Below, piece by piece: positions 33,113 through 42,096 of a DNA stretch of 44,993 bases. Source of the stretch: Planctomycetota bacterium (GTDB taxonomy: Bacteria > Planctomycetota > Planctomycetia > Gemmatales > Gemmataceae); contig VGZI01000026.1 of NCBI GenBank assembly GCA_016872605.1, forward strand, positions 1-44,993, in the 5' to 3' direction. The notes below the pieces were generated by a model. It did not search any database and was not told the DNA's origin. It was given only the letters and a program-made list of their open reading frames with translations. Every line of letters starts with the position of its first letter. The stretch's first letter is position 1. A program made the position numbers and the translations under genes.

Positions 33113-34063
33113 TCAGCGCTCGTTGATCCAGCGTGTCAGGTCTTCGAAAATGCTCGGCGTCAGCGGGTCCCAGCAGATGGTGTGGCGGGCGTCAGTCCAC
33201 TCGACCCAGCGCTTGCTGTCCTTCGGCGAGCCGGCTTGATCGAATACCGTCTTCGCCGTCTTGGAGTTGACTATCGTATCCTGCCCGGCGACGCCTACAA
33301 AATGCGGCTGCTTGACAAGCGACGCATTGGCCGGCCATTCGAGCTGGCGAAGGCCAAGCGCCGTCAAGTAGCTGGAATCGACTTCGGGCAAAGCGCGGGC
33401 GTCTTTGCGCCGGGCGTCGATGAAGCCCTGAGCCCGCGTGCTGGGCTTGAGCTTCTTGTCGGTGGCGAGGGCGGTCTTGCCTTTGAAGAAGTCGCCGATC
33501 CCGCCCAAGTCAATCTGGGAATCGTGCACCTTGAACGCCGGCGCGAGGAGGATCAGCCCCGCGAGTCGCCGTTCTCTCTTGGCGGCGTAGTCGGCTGCGA
33601 GCAGCCCGCCCATGCTCTCGCCGGCGAGGAACACCGGTGCGTCAGGATGCCGGCAATTCGCGAACCCCATGATCTCCCCCAGGTCGGACCGCAACACGCT
33701 CGCATCAGCAAGTCGGCCGCGCGTTCCCCCCGATCGCCCGTGCCCGCGCAAGTCGGGTACGATGAGCGTCATCTGCTGGGCCGTGAATCCTGCTGCGATG
33801 GATGCATACGGTTCGCCGTGCATGCCGATGCCGTGCAGCAAAATGACGACGGGCTTTTTTGGCCCGCCTTTGGGCGGTGTCCAGTGGTGCACAGCGAGTT
33901 TGACGTTATCGCGTGCCAAAAGTTCGTGCAGCTTGTATACGGGCGCTGCGTCCTTCGGGAATGGGATCGACTGCGGATAGGCGCTCTTGGCGTCGTTGCC
34001 GAACGTCGATGCGTTGAAAAGCACCATGCAAAGAATTGCATTGGCGCTGGTTTGGAGATTCAT
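33113..34063 (-). CDS. Alpha/beta hydrolase, monoacylglycerol lipase-like, exported
   Basis: This 316-residue protein has a probable signal peptide (NLQTSANAILCMVLFNASTF). A lysophospholipase/monoglyceride-lipase type fold follows, with VVILLHGIGMHGEPYASIA, LIVPDLRGHGRSGGTRG, the nucleophile elbow GESMGG, a catalytic aspartate in GVAGQDTIV and a catalytic histidine in TDARHTICWD. ATG 34063 has GAGG eight bases upstream; a longer in-frame start at 34102 spoils the signal peptide. It converges on the sigma-54-regulated hydrolase, which it does not closely resemble. The AbgB-like gene lies 60 bp upstream on the same strand, so the pair may be co-transcribed. Confidence 0.84.
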   Translation of the reverse strand: MNLQTSANAILCMVLFNASTFGNDAKSAYPQSIPFPKDAAPVYKLHELLARDNVKLAVHHWTPPKGGPKKPVVILLHGIGMHGEPYASIAAGFTAQQMTLIVPDLRGHGRSGGTRGRLADASVLRSDLGEIMGFANCRHPDAPVFLAGESMGGLLAADYAAKRERRLAGLILLAPAFKVHDSQIDLGGIGDFFKGKTALATDKKLKPSTRAQGFIDARRKDARALPEVDSSYLTALGLRQLEWPANASLVKQPHFVGVAGQDTIVNSKTAKTVFDQAGSPKDSKRWVEWTDARHTICWDPLTPSIFEDLTRWINER

Positions 34064-34123
34064 GACGTGATCCTCACAGAAAAAGCGAATTGCGGTCAGC
34101 ACAGGGCGTCCTGTGGAAACCTA

Positions 34124-35587
34124 TCATCGAATCGACTTTGGCGCTCTTTGGCCTTTGGGGATCAGCGTCGTGTAGGAGCGGCCTTTCATGCGCTGCTGAA
34201 AGTCGGCGTGGGCGGCCTGCAACTGCGCCGGTGATTGCAACAACTCGGCCGCGCTCAGGGCCAGCACCTTGGCGGCGACCATCATTCCCTTGTGACCAAT
34301 CGGCGAACCGACGGCGGCTACGTTCTGCCAGCTGTGGCCCGGACTGCCCGCCGCGAAGCACGCTGTCGACAGCCCGCCCGTCGGCACGTGCCAACTGATG
34401 TCGCCTACGTCGGTCGAACCATCGTCGCGGTACGGCTTCTCCGGGAACTCATCGATCGTGTCATGCAGCGGCTTCTGTTCCTTCAGCCCGAAATCGGCGC
34501 GAATTGATGTTTGCAGTTGCCGGGCGAGATCGTGATCGGCCTTGTCGAACTTCGGCGCGCCGACTTTCTTGAGGTGCTTGAGCACCAGCTTCGAGAGCGG
34601 CGCGTTCGGGATCAGTTCATGGCAATCGGTGTCGATCTGCATCTTGACCTTCGTGCGGCTCATCTTGGCGGCGCCGTCGGCGATGTCTTTTAGCCAATCG
34701 AAGTGCTTCTCCATGTCCTCATGATCGTTGGCCCGCACATAGTACCAGACCTGCGATGTCGCCGGCACTACGTTTGGCTGGCCGCCGCCGTTGGTGATGA
34801 CGTAGTGCACCCGGCTCGTTTCCTTGATGTGCTCGCGCATGTAGTTGGCGCCGACGTTCATCAACTCGACGCCGTCGAGGGCGCTCTTGCCTTTGTCGGG
34901 GCTGCCCGACGCATGAGCCGGAATGCCGCTGAAGGTGAACTTGGCGGAGACGCAGGCTTTCGACGCGCTGAAATAGGTGCGATTTTTCGTGCCGGGGTGC
35001 CAATGCAGGCATGCATCGAGATCGCGGAACAGTCCCGCGAGAAGCATGTACACTTTGCCGATGAGCGTTTCCTCGGCCGGCGTGCCATAGATGCGAATCG
35101 TGCCCTTGAGTTTGTATTTGTCGTAGATATGCTTGAGCGCCAGGCCGGCGCCGATCGAGGCGGTTCCGAGAGCACAATGCCCGCAGCCGTGCCCGGTCGA
35201 TCGGCCGGCGGCGGGTTTCCGCGTTCCAATTACCTCCTGCGATAACTCAGGCAATGCATCGTACTCCGCAAGGATGCCGATCACCGGCGCGCCCGCTCCG
35301 TATTCGGCGACGAACGCCGTCGGCATGTTGGCGACCCCTTCCGTGACCTTGAAGCCAGCCTTCTTGAGCACCTCGACGAGGCGTTTGGACGAACGATTTT
35401 CTTCGAGCCCCACCTCGGCGAAGGCCCAAAGGTCCTGATTGATGTCGATGAGTTCGGGTTGCAGTGAATCGAGGTGCTTGACGATGTCGGCATCGATGGC
35501 ATCGCCCCCTTGATCAGCGACGATGCCGGTCGCCCCGAATTCAAAGACAACGCCAGCGAGCACCAGCACGAAGAAATAGCGGAACAT
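34124..35587 (-). CDS. M20 family amidohydrolase, AbgB-like, exported
   Basis: This 487-residue protein has a signal peptide (MFRYFFVLVLAGVVFEFGAT). The M20D zinc amidohydrolase pattern follows: GILAEYDALPELSQEVIG, STGHGCGHCALGTASIGAG, RIYGTPAEETLIGKVYM, FSGIPAHASGSPDKGKSALD and VGDISWHVPTGGLS. It is closest to the B subunit of p-aminobenzoyl-glutamate hydrolase. That enzyme normally needs an AbgA partner, which is not in the window, and AbgB is normally cytoplasmic, whereas this protein appears exported. Cleavage of an amide of an acylated amino acid is likely. ATG 35587 has AAGGA eight bases upstream. Confidence 0.86.
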   Translation of the reverse strand: MFRYFFVLVLAGVVFEFGATGIVADQGGDAIDADIVKHLDSLQPELIDINQDLWAFAEVGLEENRSSKRLVEVLKKAGFKVTEGVANMPTAFVAEYGAGAPVIGILAEYDALPELSQEVIGTRKPAAGRSTGHGCGHCALGTASIGAGLALKHIYDKYKLKGTIRIYGTPAEETLIGKVYMLLAGLFRDLDACLHWHPGTKNRTYFSASKACVSAKFTFSGIPAHASGSPDKGKSALDGVELMNVGANYMREHIKETSRVHYVITNGGGQPNVVPATSQVWYYVRANDHEDMEKHFDWLKDIADGAAKMSRTKVKMQIDTDCHELIPNAPLSKLVLKHLKKVGAPKFDKADHDLARQLQTSIRADFGLKEQKPLHDTIDEFPEKPYRDDGSTDVGDISWHVPTGGLSTACFAAGSPGHSWQNVAAVGSPIGHKGMMVAAKVLALSAAELLQSPAQLQAAHADFQQRMKGRSYTTLIPKGQRAPKSIR

Positions 35588-35722
35588 GGTGGGATTCCTT
35601 TGGGGCCAATAGCGAATTGGAGAGTTGAAAGTGTTGTATTGGTGATGAGTGAGTCAAGAAATGACAAATCGACTTGCGGCTTTGGCGATCGGACTCGCGC
35701 TGAATCGCGAATAGTGAAAACG

Positions 35723-35753
35723 CACACGCGAAGGATGGGCTCCTTCGCGTGTG
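35723..35753 (-). terminator. 13-bp hairpin after the BON-domain gene
   Basis: CACACGCGAAGGA (35723-35735) pairs exactly with TCCTTCGCGTGTG (35741-35753) over a 5-base loop. On the minus strand it is followed by CGTTTTC. It lies 24 bases past the BON gene stop and is a plausible terminator. Confidence 0.65.
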
Positions 35754-35776
35754 AGTGAAATTCATCGATCTTAGGC

Positions 35777-36502
35777 CTACTTCGGCAGGAGGGCGAGATC
35801 GTTGCGCACTTCGCGGACGCCGGGGGTCATCCGGGCCATGCCTTCGGCGACCAGGCGTTCCTTTTCGCTGGCGACCGTGCCGCGCAATTCGATGACGCCG
35901 CCCACGCAGAACACTTCGATGCGGACCCCATTGGCGCGAGTAATTCGGCTCGTGCGGTCGAGCAGATCCTTTACTCTGCCACAGACGGTTTTGTCCTGAT
36001 GAACGACGGTCGGGAAGTCTTCGGGCAGGCTCGTGACGTATTGGGGGTTGCGGATTGTGCCGTAGGTGTTGAATCCGTTCGCCTGAGTGGTCGTGGCAGC
36101 GCCGCCGCCGGCCGCTGACGTGGCGGTCGTCGCAGAGTAGTTGCCTTTGCCGAAGGTGGCCGTCGGCTTGCCCGGGTTTCCGGTGGCGTATTTCGTAGGC
36201 AGTCCCATCGAGAAGGGATCGCCATACCATTGGACGATGATGTTGGAGGTGCTGGGAACGCCCGTGGCGGAGCCGGTGCCGCTGCTGGTGGACTGTGTGC
36301 GAACGGTTTGGGAGCCGGCGGTGACGCTCTGGGTAGATGAGAGCGAAACACCACCGCCGCCCCCCATGCTGCTTCCGCCACTGCCTCCGCCGCCTCCGCC
36401 GCCGGGAATCGTGATTGTCCGCACGGACTGGGCATTGGAGATCGCCGGCGCAATCGCCAAGACGAAAAACATGCCAAGGACTGCAACGATTCGACGTCTC
36501 AT
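35777..36502 (-). CDS. Secreted BON-domain protein with glycine-rich N-terminus
   Basis: This 241-residue protein has a signal peptide (RRRIVAVLGMFFVLAIAPAI, cleaved near SNAQ). A glycine and serine-rich low-complexity stretch (about 30-90) follows, then a threonine, serine and alanine-rich middle. A C-terminal BON-like domain covers about 165-241 (GRVKDLLDRTSRITRANGV, GGVIELRGTVASEKERLVAE and TPGVREVRNDLAL). BON domains in exported proteins bind phospholipid or peptidoglycan surfaces, so an envelope role is likely. ATG 36502 starts the signal peptide; the frame is open further upstream with no signal-like sequence. Confidence 0.82.
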   Translation of the reverse strand: MRRRIVAVLGMFFVLAIAPAISNAQSVRTITIPGGGGGGGSGGSSMGGGGGVSLSSTQSVTAGSQTVRTQSTSSGTGSATGVPSTSNIIVQWYGDPFSMGLPTKYATGNPGKPTATFGKGNYSATTATSAAGGGAATTTQANGFNTYGTIRNPQYVTSLPEDFPTVVHQDKTVCGRVKDLLDRTSRITRANGVRIEVFCVGGVIELRGTVASEKERLVAEGMARMTPGVREVRNDLALLPK

Positions 36503-36683
36503 GGTCGGCCTCGGAGATTGAGGAAAACGATAACGGTTATCATCAATGTATCGGCCAGGGCAACTTCGCCCCATGAACAAATCCATAGTCCCATTATGGT
36601 CCGCTGCCGCACGGATTGCAACATCGAAGAAATGAAAATGAAATGAGTGCGATAACGGCGGGACGATTCGCGTTTGGTGAGAT

Positions 36684-36739
36684 CGAGCCTGAGCGCCAGC
36701 GAACGGTCTTGGTTTGCCTTTTGCTGGCACTCAGGCTCG
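36684..36739. repeat. 17-bp inverted repeat downstream of the SH3 gene
   Basis: CGAGCCTGAGCGCCAGC (36684-36700) pairs with GCTGGCACTCAGGCTCG (36723-36739) at 16 of 17 positions. It lies 22 bases past the SH3 gene stop. No T run is evident. Confidence 0.7.
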
Positions 36740-36760
36740 GACTCGCCGCATCAGGTTCGT

Positions 36761-37789
36761 TCACGGTACGGCGACGTGGGTGGCCAAGATGAATTGCATC
36801 CGCACCGCGCTATCCGGCCGATACATCGTCGGGCCGAAGACGGCAATGGTACGGCCGATGTAGGCCTGCAGCGACTTGCCGGGCTGATTGGTGACGTAGG
36901 CGATTGTCTTGCCGACGGCGTCTTCGAGCGCGTAGAGCGGTTGGCCGTTCTCGCTTTGGAGCCTTGTGTCGCGCAGTCGGCCGTAAACGCTCCAAGCGGC
37001 TGGCTGCAACGTGACCAGGTTGGTCGCCGCGACCGGCGAGGGAGTGGCGGGCGACAGTGACATGGTCGTCGCACTCACGGGTGTACGCGATAGCGAAGCC
37101 AGCCGATTCTGGGCGTAGACCTTTTGATTCGGATCGGTCGCGTTGTTGGCGACGACCTCAAAAAGCTGCCGGGCCCGATTGAGGTCATTGGCCGACAGCG
37201 CCTTCTCCGCTTCAGCAAGCACGTTGTTCCCGGAATAGCCGTTGGGCGACAGCGTCCAGTTAGGCGGACCGCTTGTCGTCGGCATGATGGTGGCCGCGAG
37301 TTTGACGGCTTCAATCGGCAGATACCGCACCTCGCTCGGATGCGGCTGGATCGGCAGCCAGGTCTCGCCGTTCACCGTGTTCGGTTGCGCGACAATCACG
37401 ACCACCGTCCCCGCCGTCAGCTTCATACTTTCGCGGTTCGGCTCTTGGTTGACCAGCGAGCTGCCGGGCAACACGGAGACCGGCCGGGCCGGATCGCAAT
37501 CGACGAATCCATGCCGAGCGTCTACTTGTTTCACGAATTTGGCGTTTACCCAGCTGAACGATCCCGACGGTGGCTTGATCTCCAGCCAGCCCGGCGATTC
37601 CTTCGACTCGCGCAACACCAGCACTTTATCGTTTTGCACGAGCCTCGATGTGGGGTAGAAGTTCTTACTCGGCCCGCTGCGCACCTCAACGTCCTTCACC
37701 ACGACAACCTGCTCCCCAGCAACGCCTTGTGCCAGCGCCGGAATCGAAGCAAACAGCAATGCTACCGCGGAAATGATAAGTCGGCGCAT
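36761..37789 (-). CDS. Exported SH3-domain protein
   Basis: This 342-residue protein has a signal peptide (RRLIISAVALLFASIPALAQ). A bacterial SH3 domain covers about 25-90 (VVVKDVEVRSGPSKNFYPTS, KVLVLRESKESPGWLEIKPP and FSWVNAKFVKQV). A helical tetratricopeptide-like segment (AEKALSANDLNRARQLFEVV) lies near residue 195, and a C-terminal beta-rich region (YGRLRDTRLQSENGQPLYAL) follows. Bacterial SH3 domains often bind cell-wall peptides. ATG 37789 has AGGAGG eight bases upstream. It is 258 bp upstream of the BON gene on the same strand. The role is unknown beyond an envelope location. Confidence 0.82.
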   Translation of the reverse strand: MRRLIISAVALLFASIPALAQGVAGEQVVVVKDVEVRSGPSKNFYPTSRLVQNDKVLVLRESKESPGWLEIKPPSGSFSWVNAKFVKQVDARHGFVDCDPARPVSVLPGSSLVNQEPNRESMKLTAGTVVVIVAQPNTVNGETWLPIQPHPSEVRYLPIEAVKLAATIMPTTSGPPNWTLSPNGYSGNNVLAEAEKALSANDLNRARQLFEVVANNATDPNQKVYAQNRLASLSRTPVSATTMSLSPATPSPVAATNLVTLQPAAWSVYGRLRDTRLQSENGQPLYALEDAVGKTIAYVTNQPGKSLQAYIGRTIAVFGPTMYRPDSAVRMQFILATHVAVP

Positions 37790-38005
37790 GGATTTATCCT
37801 CCTGTTATGCGATGATGAGCAACCAGCTTATAACCAAATCGACCACGAAATCAACAGGACATGAACGAAATCGGCAACGCCTGGGCAATCTGGAGAAGAT
37901 ACGTCGCCGAATGCGGCCACTACACAGCGCGTCTGAGCAACGGCCATTGTGGCCTACACACGGCACTATGCGCTTTGGCGAGCGGCTGGAAGCGAGTTAC
38001 CCGCC

Positions 38006-38063
38006 GTAGCGTGACTTCAGTCCACGCGCCGTACCCTATCGCGTGGACTGAAGTCGACGCTAC
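38006..38063. repeat. Inverted repeat GTAGCGTGACTTCAGTCCAC type
   Basis: 38006-38028 pairs with 38040-38063; the arms are identical except for one extra G on the right. It is one of two elements in the gap 37790-38337 that contains no gene I can support. The gap separates two divergently placed minus-strand units. Confidence 0.85.
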
Positions 38064-38141
38064 ATTCTTTGGCGACTGCCGGCGGGTACATCATGTCCTG
38101 CCGCTCGCCGCTGGATCAGTGGCATGCTTGGGGGGGGGTAA

Positions 38142-38287
38142 ACGACATGGTCTGCGTGGCCTGCTTCGGGAGGGCGAGGCTCCTGCCGAGCCGGAAGCGA
38201 TAGGATACTCGTCCGAAATCGAGTATTTCGCGGGCTCGCGGCTCGGCAGGAGCCTCGCCCTCCCGTGCCGTTTGCAAACCATGTCGT
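38142..38287. repeat. Nested inverted repeat with GAGGCTCCTGCCGAGCC core
   Basis: An inner 26-bp perfect pair (38167-38192 with 38240-38265) lies inside an outer 10-bp perfect pair (ACGACATGGT 38142-38151 with ACCATGTCGT 38278-38287). A short in-frame reading across it gives peptides such as REGEAPAEPE, a typical product of translating repeats of this type. A nine-G run lies just outside at 38130-38138. Confidence 0.85.
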
Positions 38288-38337
38288 GCACCCTGCTTGG
38301 GGCGTTTGCGCCGAAAGCAAGACGCTGAAGCGTTGGG

Positions 38338-39138
38338 TCAACCGGACGTGCCATCGTTGAGTTGCTCCGCACCGTACGCGAATTTTTCAAGGATCGAGTA
38401 CACCAACGTGAATGCGACGACACCCAGGATGATGCCTTCAAGCCCGCTGACGAAAATGTCCGTCGCCGAGTGGACACGCAGGATGGGGCGCGAAAGGCAG
38501 ACGGCAATCGCCCATGAAACGAGTCCGTAGAACACCCAAACTCGCTTGCCGGAAAACTGCGTCAGCCCAAGACCCAGGAAAACCGTGGCGACGAGCATGG
38601 CCGAGAATGAGTGTCCGGACGGAAACGAATAGCCGGTCTCATGAATCCAGTGGCTGCGAATGAGTTCGGCCATCGGTGGATCGACATTCGGCGTCAACAC
38701 CGTCGTCAGGTACTCGCTCCGCCTCTGCTTCGTGGGGATGGCGTAAAAGTCATCGACCGAGATGCCCAGCGCCGACGTTTTGGCCAGCCCGACGATATTG
38801 GGACGCGGGACGGCGAAAGACGGCTTGACGACATATTCGTTGAGATACGCCGCGCCGCCAAACAGAACCGCTGGGGCGAGAATGATCACCGACAACTCGC
38901 CGCCGCGCTGCGTCCACGTGAGCCCGTCGCGGCCAACGATCAGCAGCGCCAAGCACAGGCAAAGGATCGGCGTCCCGATCGTCCCGCCGCTCTCAGAAAT
39001 CCAGTAGGCGGCAAGGGCGACCGGCCCAGTCAGATCGACCGCGGGAAGCAGATACGCCGTCGGCAAAAGCAGCGCCGCCATTGCCAGGGGCGCCGCCATC
39101 CCGCAGAGAACATCCTTTATGGGCGTCATCGCTTGCAT
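38338..39138 (-). CDS. PAP2 family membrane phosphatase
   Basis: This 266-residue membrane protein has six or so helices and the full lipid-phosphatase motif set: KPSFAVPRP (motif 1), YSFPSGHSFSAM (motif 2) and SRPILRVHSATD (motif 3). Such enzymes remove phosphate from lipid diphosphates and phosphatidates, including undecaprenyl diphosphate. A long loop sits between motif 1 and motif 2 (about residues 112-165). ATG 39138 has GGAGG five bases upstream; ATG 39129 is a second possible start. It stands between a repeat-rich gap and a small membrane-protein gene. Which lipid it uses is not shown by the sequence. Confidence 0.9.
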   Translation of the reverse strand: MQAMTPIKDVLCGMAAPLAMAALLLPTAYLLPAVDLTGPVALAAYWISESGGTIGTPILCLCLALLIVGRDGLTWTQRGGELSVIILAPAVLFGGAAYLNEYVVKPSFAVPRPNIVGLAKTSALGISVDDFYAIPTKQRRSEYLTTVLTPNVDPPMAELIRSHWIHETGYSFPSGHSFSAMLVATVFLGLGLTQFSGKRVWVFYGLVSWAIAVCLSRPILRVHSATDIFVSGLEGIILGVVAFTLVYSILEKFAYGAEQLNDGTSG

Positions 39139-39237
39139 GACCTCCTCCGACGGACTTAAATCGCTTAAGAAAATGCTGTGGAACGGCTCTCCTATGCCGT
39201 CCGGACGGCTTTGGAGATTCGTCTCACATTCAGTTAT

Positions 39238-39480
39238 TTATTCTTCGATCACGGCCGCGAATCCCTTTGTTTCCTCGTTGTTAGACGAAGACAGTTTCAT
39301 CAGGAACCCGCCTAGCAGCAACACGGTGCCGCAGCCCGCGAAGACGCCGATGCGCAGCATACCGTCCGTATGGGAGATGTGGTAGGCCAACGCCTTCAAA
39401 ACGTCTGCGGCCATGTACGTGAATCCGGTGATTGCCAGGAACGGGACAAAGTTCGATCGGCCGACGATGGTGTGGTGCAT
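39238..39480 (-). CDS. Small hypothetical membrane protein (two helices)
   Basis: This 80-residue open frame has two hydrophobic stretches (FVPFLAITGFTYMAADVLKAL and MLRIGVFAGCGTVLLLGGFL) and an acidic tail ending AAVIEE. I recognise no family. The pattern of helices and charged ends suggests a real inner-membrane protein, but the ribosome site before ATG 39480 is weak. It lies 99 bp upstream of the PAP2 gene on the same strand. Confidence 0.48.
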   Translation of the reverse strand: MHHTIVGRSNFVPFLAITGFTYMAADVLKALAYHISHTDGMLRIGVFAGCGTVLLLGGFLMKLSSSNNEETKGFAAVIEE

Positions 39481-40069
39481 AAGACGCCGACCACGACAAC
39501 AAAAGCGCGAACACGAGCCGCGATGGCGGTCAGCCTCGTAAAACTCACGGCTGCAAATCCCTCGCCTCCACGGATTAGTTCAGCAGAAACCGGACGGCGT
39601 TTCGCGCACTGACGCAGCCGCCGCACTTGGTCACTGGAAAGCGTGAACGACCAAGGGCAGCGATTTTGTGCCGTACTTGAGGTACAGATTAACGCGCTCG
39701 TCAACGACAAAAAAAGGGCGACTTTAGTCGAATTGTCCCAGCCGCTCCTGCTCGCAGCAATCGGTATTGTGCGGAACCTTCGTAATAATCTTGTTTGCGA
39801 ATGGCCACGTCCGGCTCCTGGGAAAGTCGGTCATGCTCAACTTGCTGGGGCCCGCGACCAATCTGCTCGCGGTACGTTGATAGGAGATGATGCGAAGTTG
39901 CGTTCCCGACGGTAGTCGCCCCGAACATCTTGCGATATCGCGCGCCGGCGGCGGAAATGCGATGTCGGTTGCGAAAAAAATCGCGGGATTCGTTGCATTT
40001 TGCCAGGGGGAGGCTTCGCTCGGGCGCGGTCTCGCGGCTTGCTTCGTGGACGTCGAGGCCAGCCATCGA
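39481..40069. other. Degraded intergenic stretch, no gene recognised
   Basis: This 589 bp stretch follows the PIN-toxin remnant on the minus strand. Reading frames remain open across parts of it, but none shows a recognisable fold, signal or ribosome site. It looks like decayed accessory DNA. Confidence 0.45.
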
Positions 40070-40380
40070 TATCGCGCCAAGGTGAACAGTGAATGGGAAG
40101 TCCTTCTGAACGTTTATGAGAAGCTCTTCCTCCACGGTGACGAACTTGCACTCCTCCCGTTCTGCCAGGGCGACGTAGAAGCAGTCATGTGAACCGCTCC
40201 AGGCCGTTGAACCGATTTCAGTCGCCCGGAACAAGAATGGATCGTAAGCATGGTGCAGGTGCGATGTCGGAAGAATGTCGGCGAGAAGGTGCAGGCCACC
40301 ACCGACAGGGATCAGCTTCTGTCTCTGGGCTTTCGTGAGACCGCTTGCCACTTCTGCGGCGAAGGTGGAGGTGAGGTGAT
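40070..40380 (-). pseudogene. VapC-type PIN-domain toxin remnant
   Basis: On the minus strand this stretch encodes AAEVASGLTKAQRQKLI, HLLADILPTSHLH, PFLFRATEIGSTA, HDCFYVALAEREECKFVTVE and FPFTVHLGAI. That is the C-terminal two-thirds of a VapC-type PIN ribonuclease, whose usual form is YDCLYVALAEREGC followed by an acidic TAD. The TAD aspartate reads TVE, the N-terminal strand with the first catalytic aspartate is missing, and no stop follows the domain. No VapB-like antitoxin is visible. The frame runs on into unrelated sequence both ways, so I call it a pseudogene. An IS66 transposase gene lies 262 bp away on the side where the missing 5' end should be. Confidence 0.66.
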
Positions 40381-40641
40381 TGCCGATGCGTTGCCGGACG
40401 CCTATGATGCGGAACTGGACTAAGGCGTCAAGCTCGTTCAGATTCCGCCCGAGATCATCAACCTGGTTTACTCGGACATCGCTGTCACAGAGGAACCGAC
40501 TCGATAGCGGCGGCGCGGCAACGGCGAGGTCTCGCCGCGTGATCCCGAATTGTATGACGTTACCGTGATTTGATCTTACGGTATTTCGGCGCGCAATGGT
40601 ACGACGAGGCCCGTGTGAGCTTCGAGTTGGTTCGACGAGGG

Positions 40642-42096
40642 TTAACTTACGTTGGAGAGAGGCTCGATGGGTATGGCTTGGGGCTGGTTGCTCTGCCATA
40701 GTTTCCGGGCTAAATCGAGGAAACGTTTGCCCTGGTGGTGGCAGGTGACCATCAGGCTGCTCAAGACGCTGTGCACCAGAGCGCCCAGCAGATTCTTGTT
40801 GCAACCGCCGATCTTGCGGGTGATCACGGCCGGCCGCAGCATGTGTTCGGCGTGATTGTTTGTCAGCGGTACCGCGGGGTCGCGGAGAAAGAGCAACCAC
40901 TCATCGCGATGGTTGGCGACGTGTTTGGCCAGCTTTTGCAACTTGGCGCTGCGATCCTCGAAACGGGTGTAGACGTCGACCAGCCACGCTTCGAGTCGAT
41001 TGTCGATTTCGGCGGCGCGCCTTGCAAAACCCTCGGGTGTCAGTTCGTCGCGACGTTGGGCCACGTCGATAGCTTCCTGGATCAGCGTGTGCAAGGTCGT
41101 CACGATTTTTTGTTCGCGTTCGCCAACAATGTCTTGGAGATTTTTGGTGCGGCGCAGCAGGTGAGCGTTGCACTGGCCCTTGGTATAGGTGAGAATCTCG
41201 TAGGCCTTGCCGCCATCCACGATCAAGTAGCCGTCGAAATTGGCGCCGAGAATCTCCTCGGGCACGTCGTGGCCGCGGCTGTGGCGGATGGCGTAGATGG
41301 TGGTCTCTTTACTGGAGAACACCCACAGCCAGGCGTTGACGCGACCGATGCGCCAGCCGGTCTCGTCGGCATGGACGACCTGAGCCCGCCGCAGGGCATC
41401 GAGGAGCAGATCATAGGTGGGGCGGGCCAAGTCGGCCAAGCGTTGCTCGGCGCGAATGAAGGCCGCAGGACAGGCTTTGAAGTCACAATAGGTTTTGAGG
41501 AAGTCGCACATCTTGGCGTAGCTGACGCCGAGGCGATGTTTCAATTCGGCGCCCATCGTGAGGACGACCGGGCCCAGCGTGTTGCCGGCGGCGCCGATGG
41601 CATCGGAGGTTTGTTCGGGATGTCGCCCTTGCCAATATTGTCGGCAACAAGGGCAGTAGCCTGTTTCGATGTTGAACCGCGTGACGATCGGCACGATCGG
41701 CGGCAAGTCGGTCTGATACTGCGTCACCTGGCCGCGATCATACAGATGCACGTGACACATGGGACATTCCTTGAGGGGCACGTCGATGACGCGATCCGTC
41801 TCGTCCGGCGTCGGCGTGGGCCGCAGATCAGCCTGGTGTCCCTTGCGGCGTCCGGGTTTCTTTTTCTTGTCCGCGCCGCCGTCGTGGCGCTCGCTCTCGT
41901 CGGACGCCCCCACAGCGGATGCCTCGTCGTTCTGGTCGCGGCGAAACGGATGGGCCTGGCGATGCTGGCCACACTCGACCTCGCTCAACTTCGCTCGCAA
42001 GCTCTGGACATCGCATTCCAACTCGGCGATGCGTCGGTCGCGACGTTGGCACCCGGCACACCCGACGCGCGCAGCTCCAACCATGGACGCTCCCAT
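40642..42096 (-). mobile_element. IS66-family insertion sequence (minimum extent)
   Basis: The element is defined by its transposase gene. The true ends are not resolved: I could not find a convincing terminal inverted repeat or target duplication, only a shared TTCGGCG on each flank (near 40589 and, inverted, near 42230). Confidence 0.6.
40642..42096 (-). CDS. tnpC: IS66 family transposase (TnpC)
   Basis: This 484-residue transposase has an N-terminal coiled coil (RIAELECDVQSLRAKLSEVE), a basic region with KKKKPGRRKGHQ, a zinc-finger-like segment with CPMC and CPCC, and a DDE catalytic core. Catalytic residues are seen in HADETGWRIGRVNAWLWVFS, DGYLIVDGGKAYE and TNNHAEHMLRPAVITRKI. There are no accompanying tnpA or tnpB genes, as in the ISBst12-like group of IS66. 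The gene appears intact, so the element may still move. A long antisense open frame is a by-product of the codon pattern. ATG 42096 is taken as the start; ATG 42084 is also possible. Confidence 0.93.
   Translation of the reverse strand: MGASMVGAARVGCAGCQRRDRRIAELECDVQSLRAKLSEVECGQHRQAHPFRRDQNDEASAVGASDESERHDGGADKKKKPGRRKGHQADLRPTPTPDETDRVIDVPLKECPMCHVHLYDRGQVTQYQTDLPPIVPIVTRFNIETGYCPCCRQYWQGRHPEQTSDAIGAAGNTLGPVVLTMGAELKHRLGVSYAKMCDFLKTYCDFKACPAAFIRAEQRLADLARPTYDLLLDALRRAQVVHADETGWRIGRVNAWLWVFSSKETTIYAIRHSRGHDVPEEILGANFDGYLIVDGGKAYEILTYTKGQCNAHLLRRTKNLQDIVGEREQKIVTTLHTLIQEAIDVAQRRDELTPEGFARRAAEIDNRLEAWLVDVYTRFEDRSAKLQKLAKHVANHRDEWLLFLRDPAVPLTNNHAEHMLRPAVITRKIGGCNKNLLGALVHSVLSSLMVTCHHQGKRFLDLARKLWQSNQPQAIPIEPLSNVS

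Noticed and set aside
38006..38287. CRISPR array
   Set aside because: The repeats are inverted, of different sequence and not evenly spaced, and no cas gene is present.
37861..38328. 155-residue plus-strand open frame
   Set aside because: It crosses two inverted repeats and its peptide (REGEAPAEPE and similar) is typical of translated repeats.
39701..40900. 399-residue minus-strand open frame as one gene
   Set aside because: Only the middle third resembles a PIN domain; the ends are unrelated, one overlapping the transposase gene. It is better explained as a toxin remnant.
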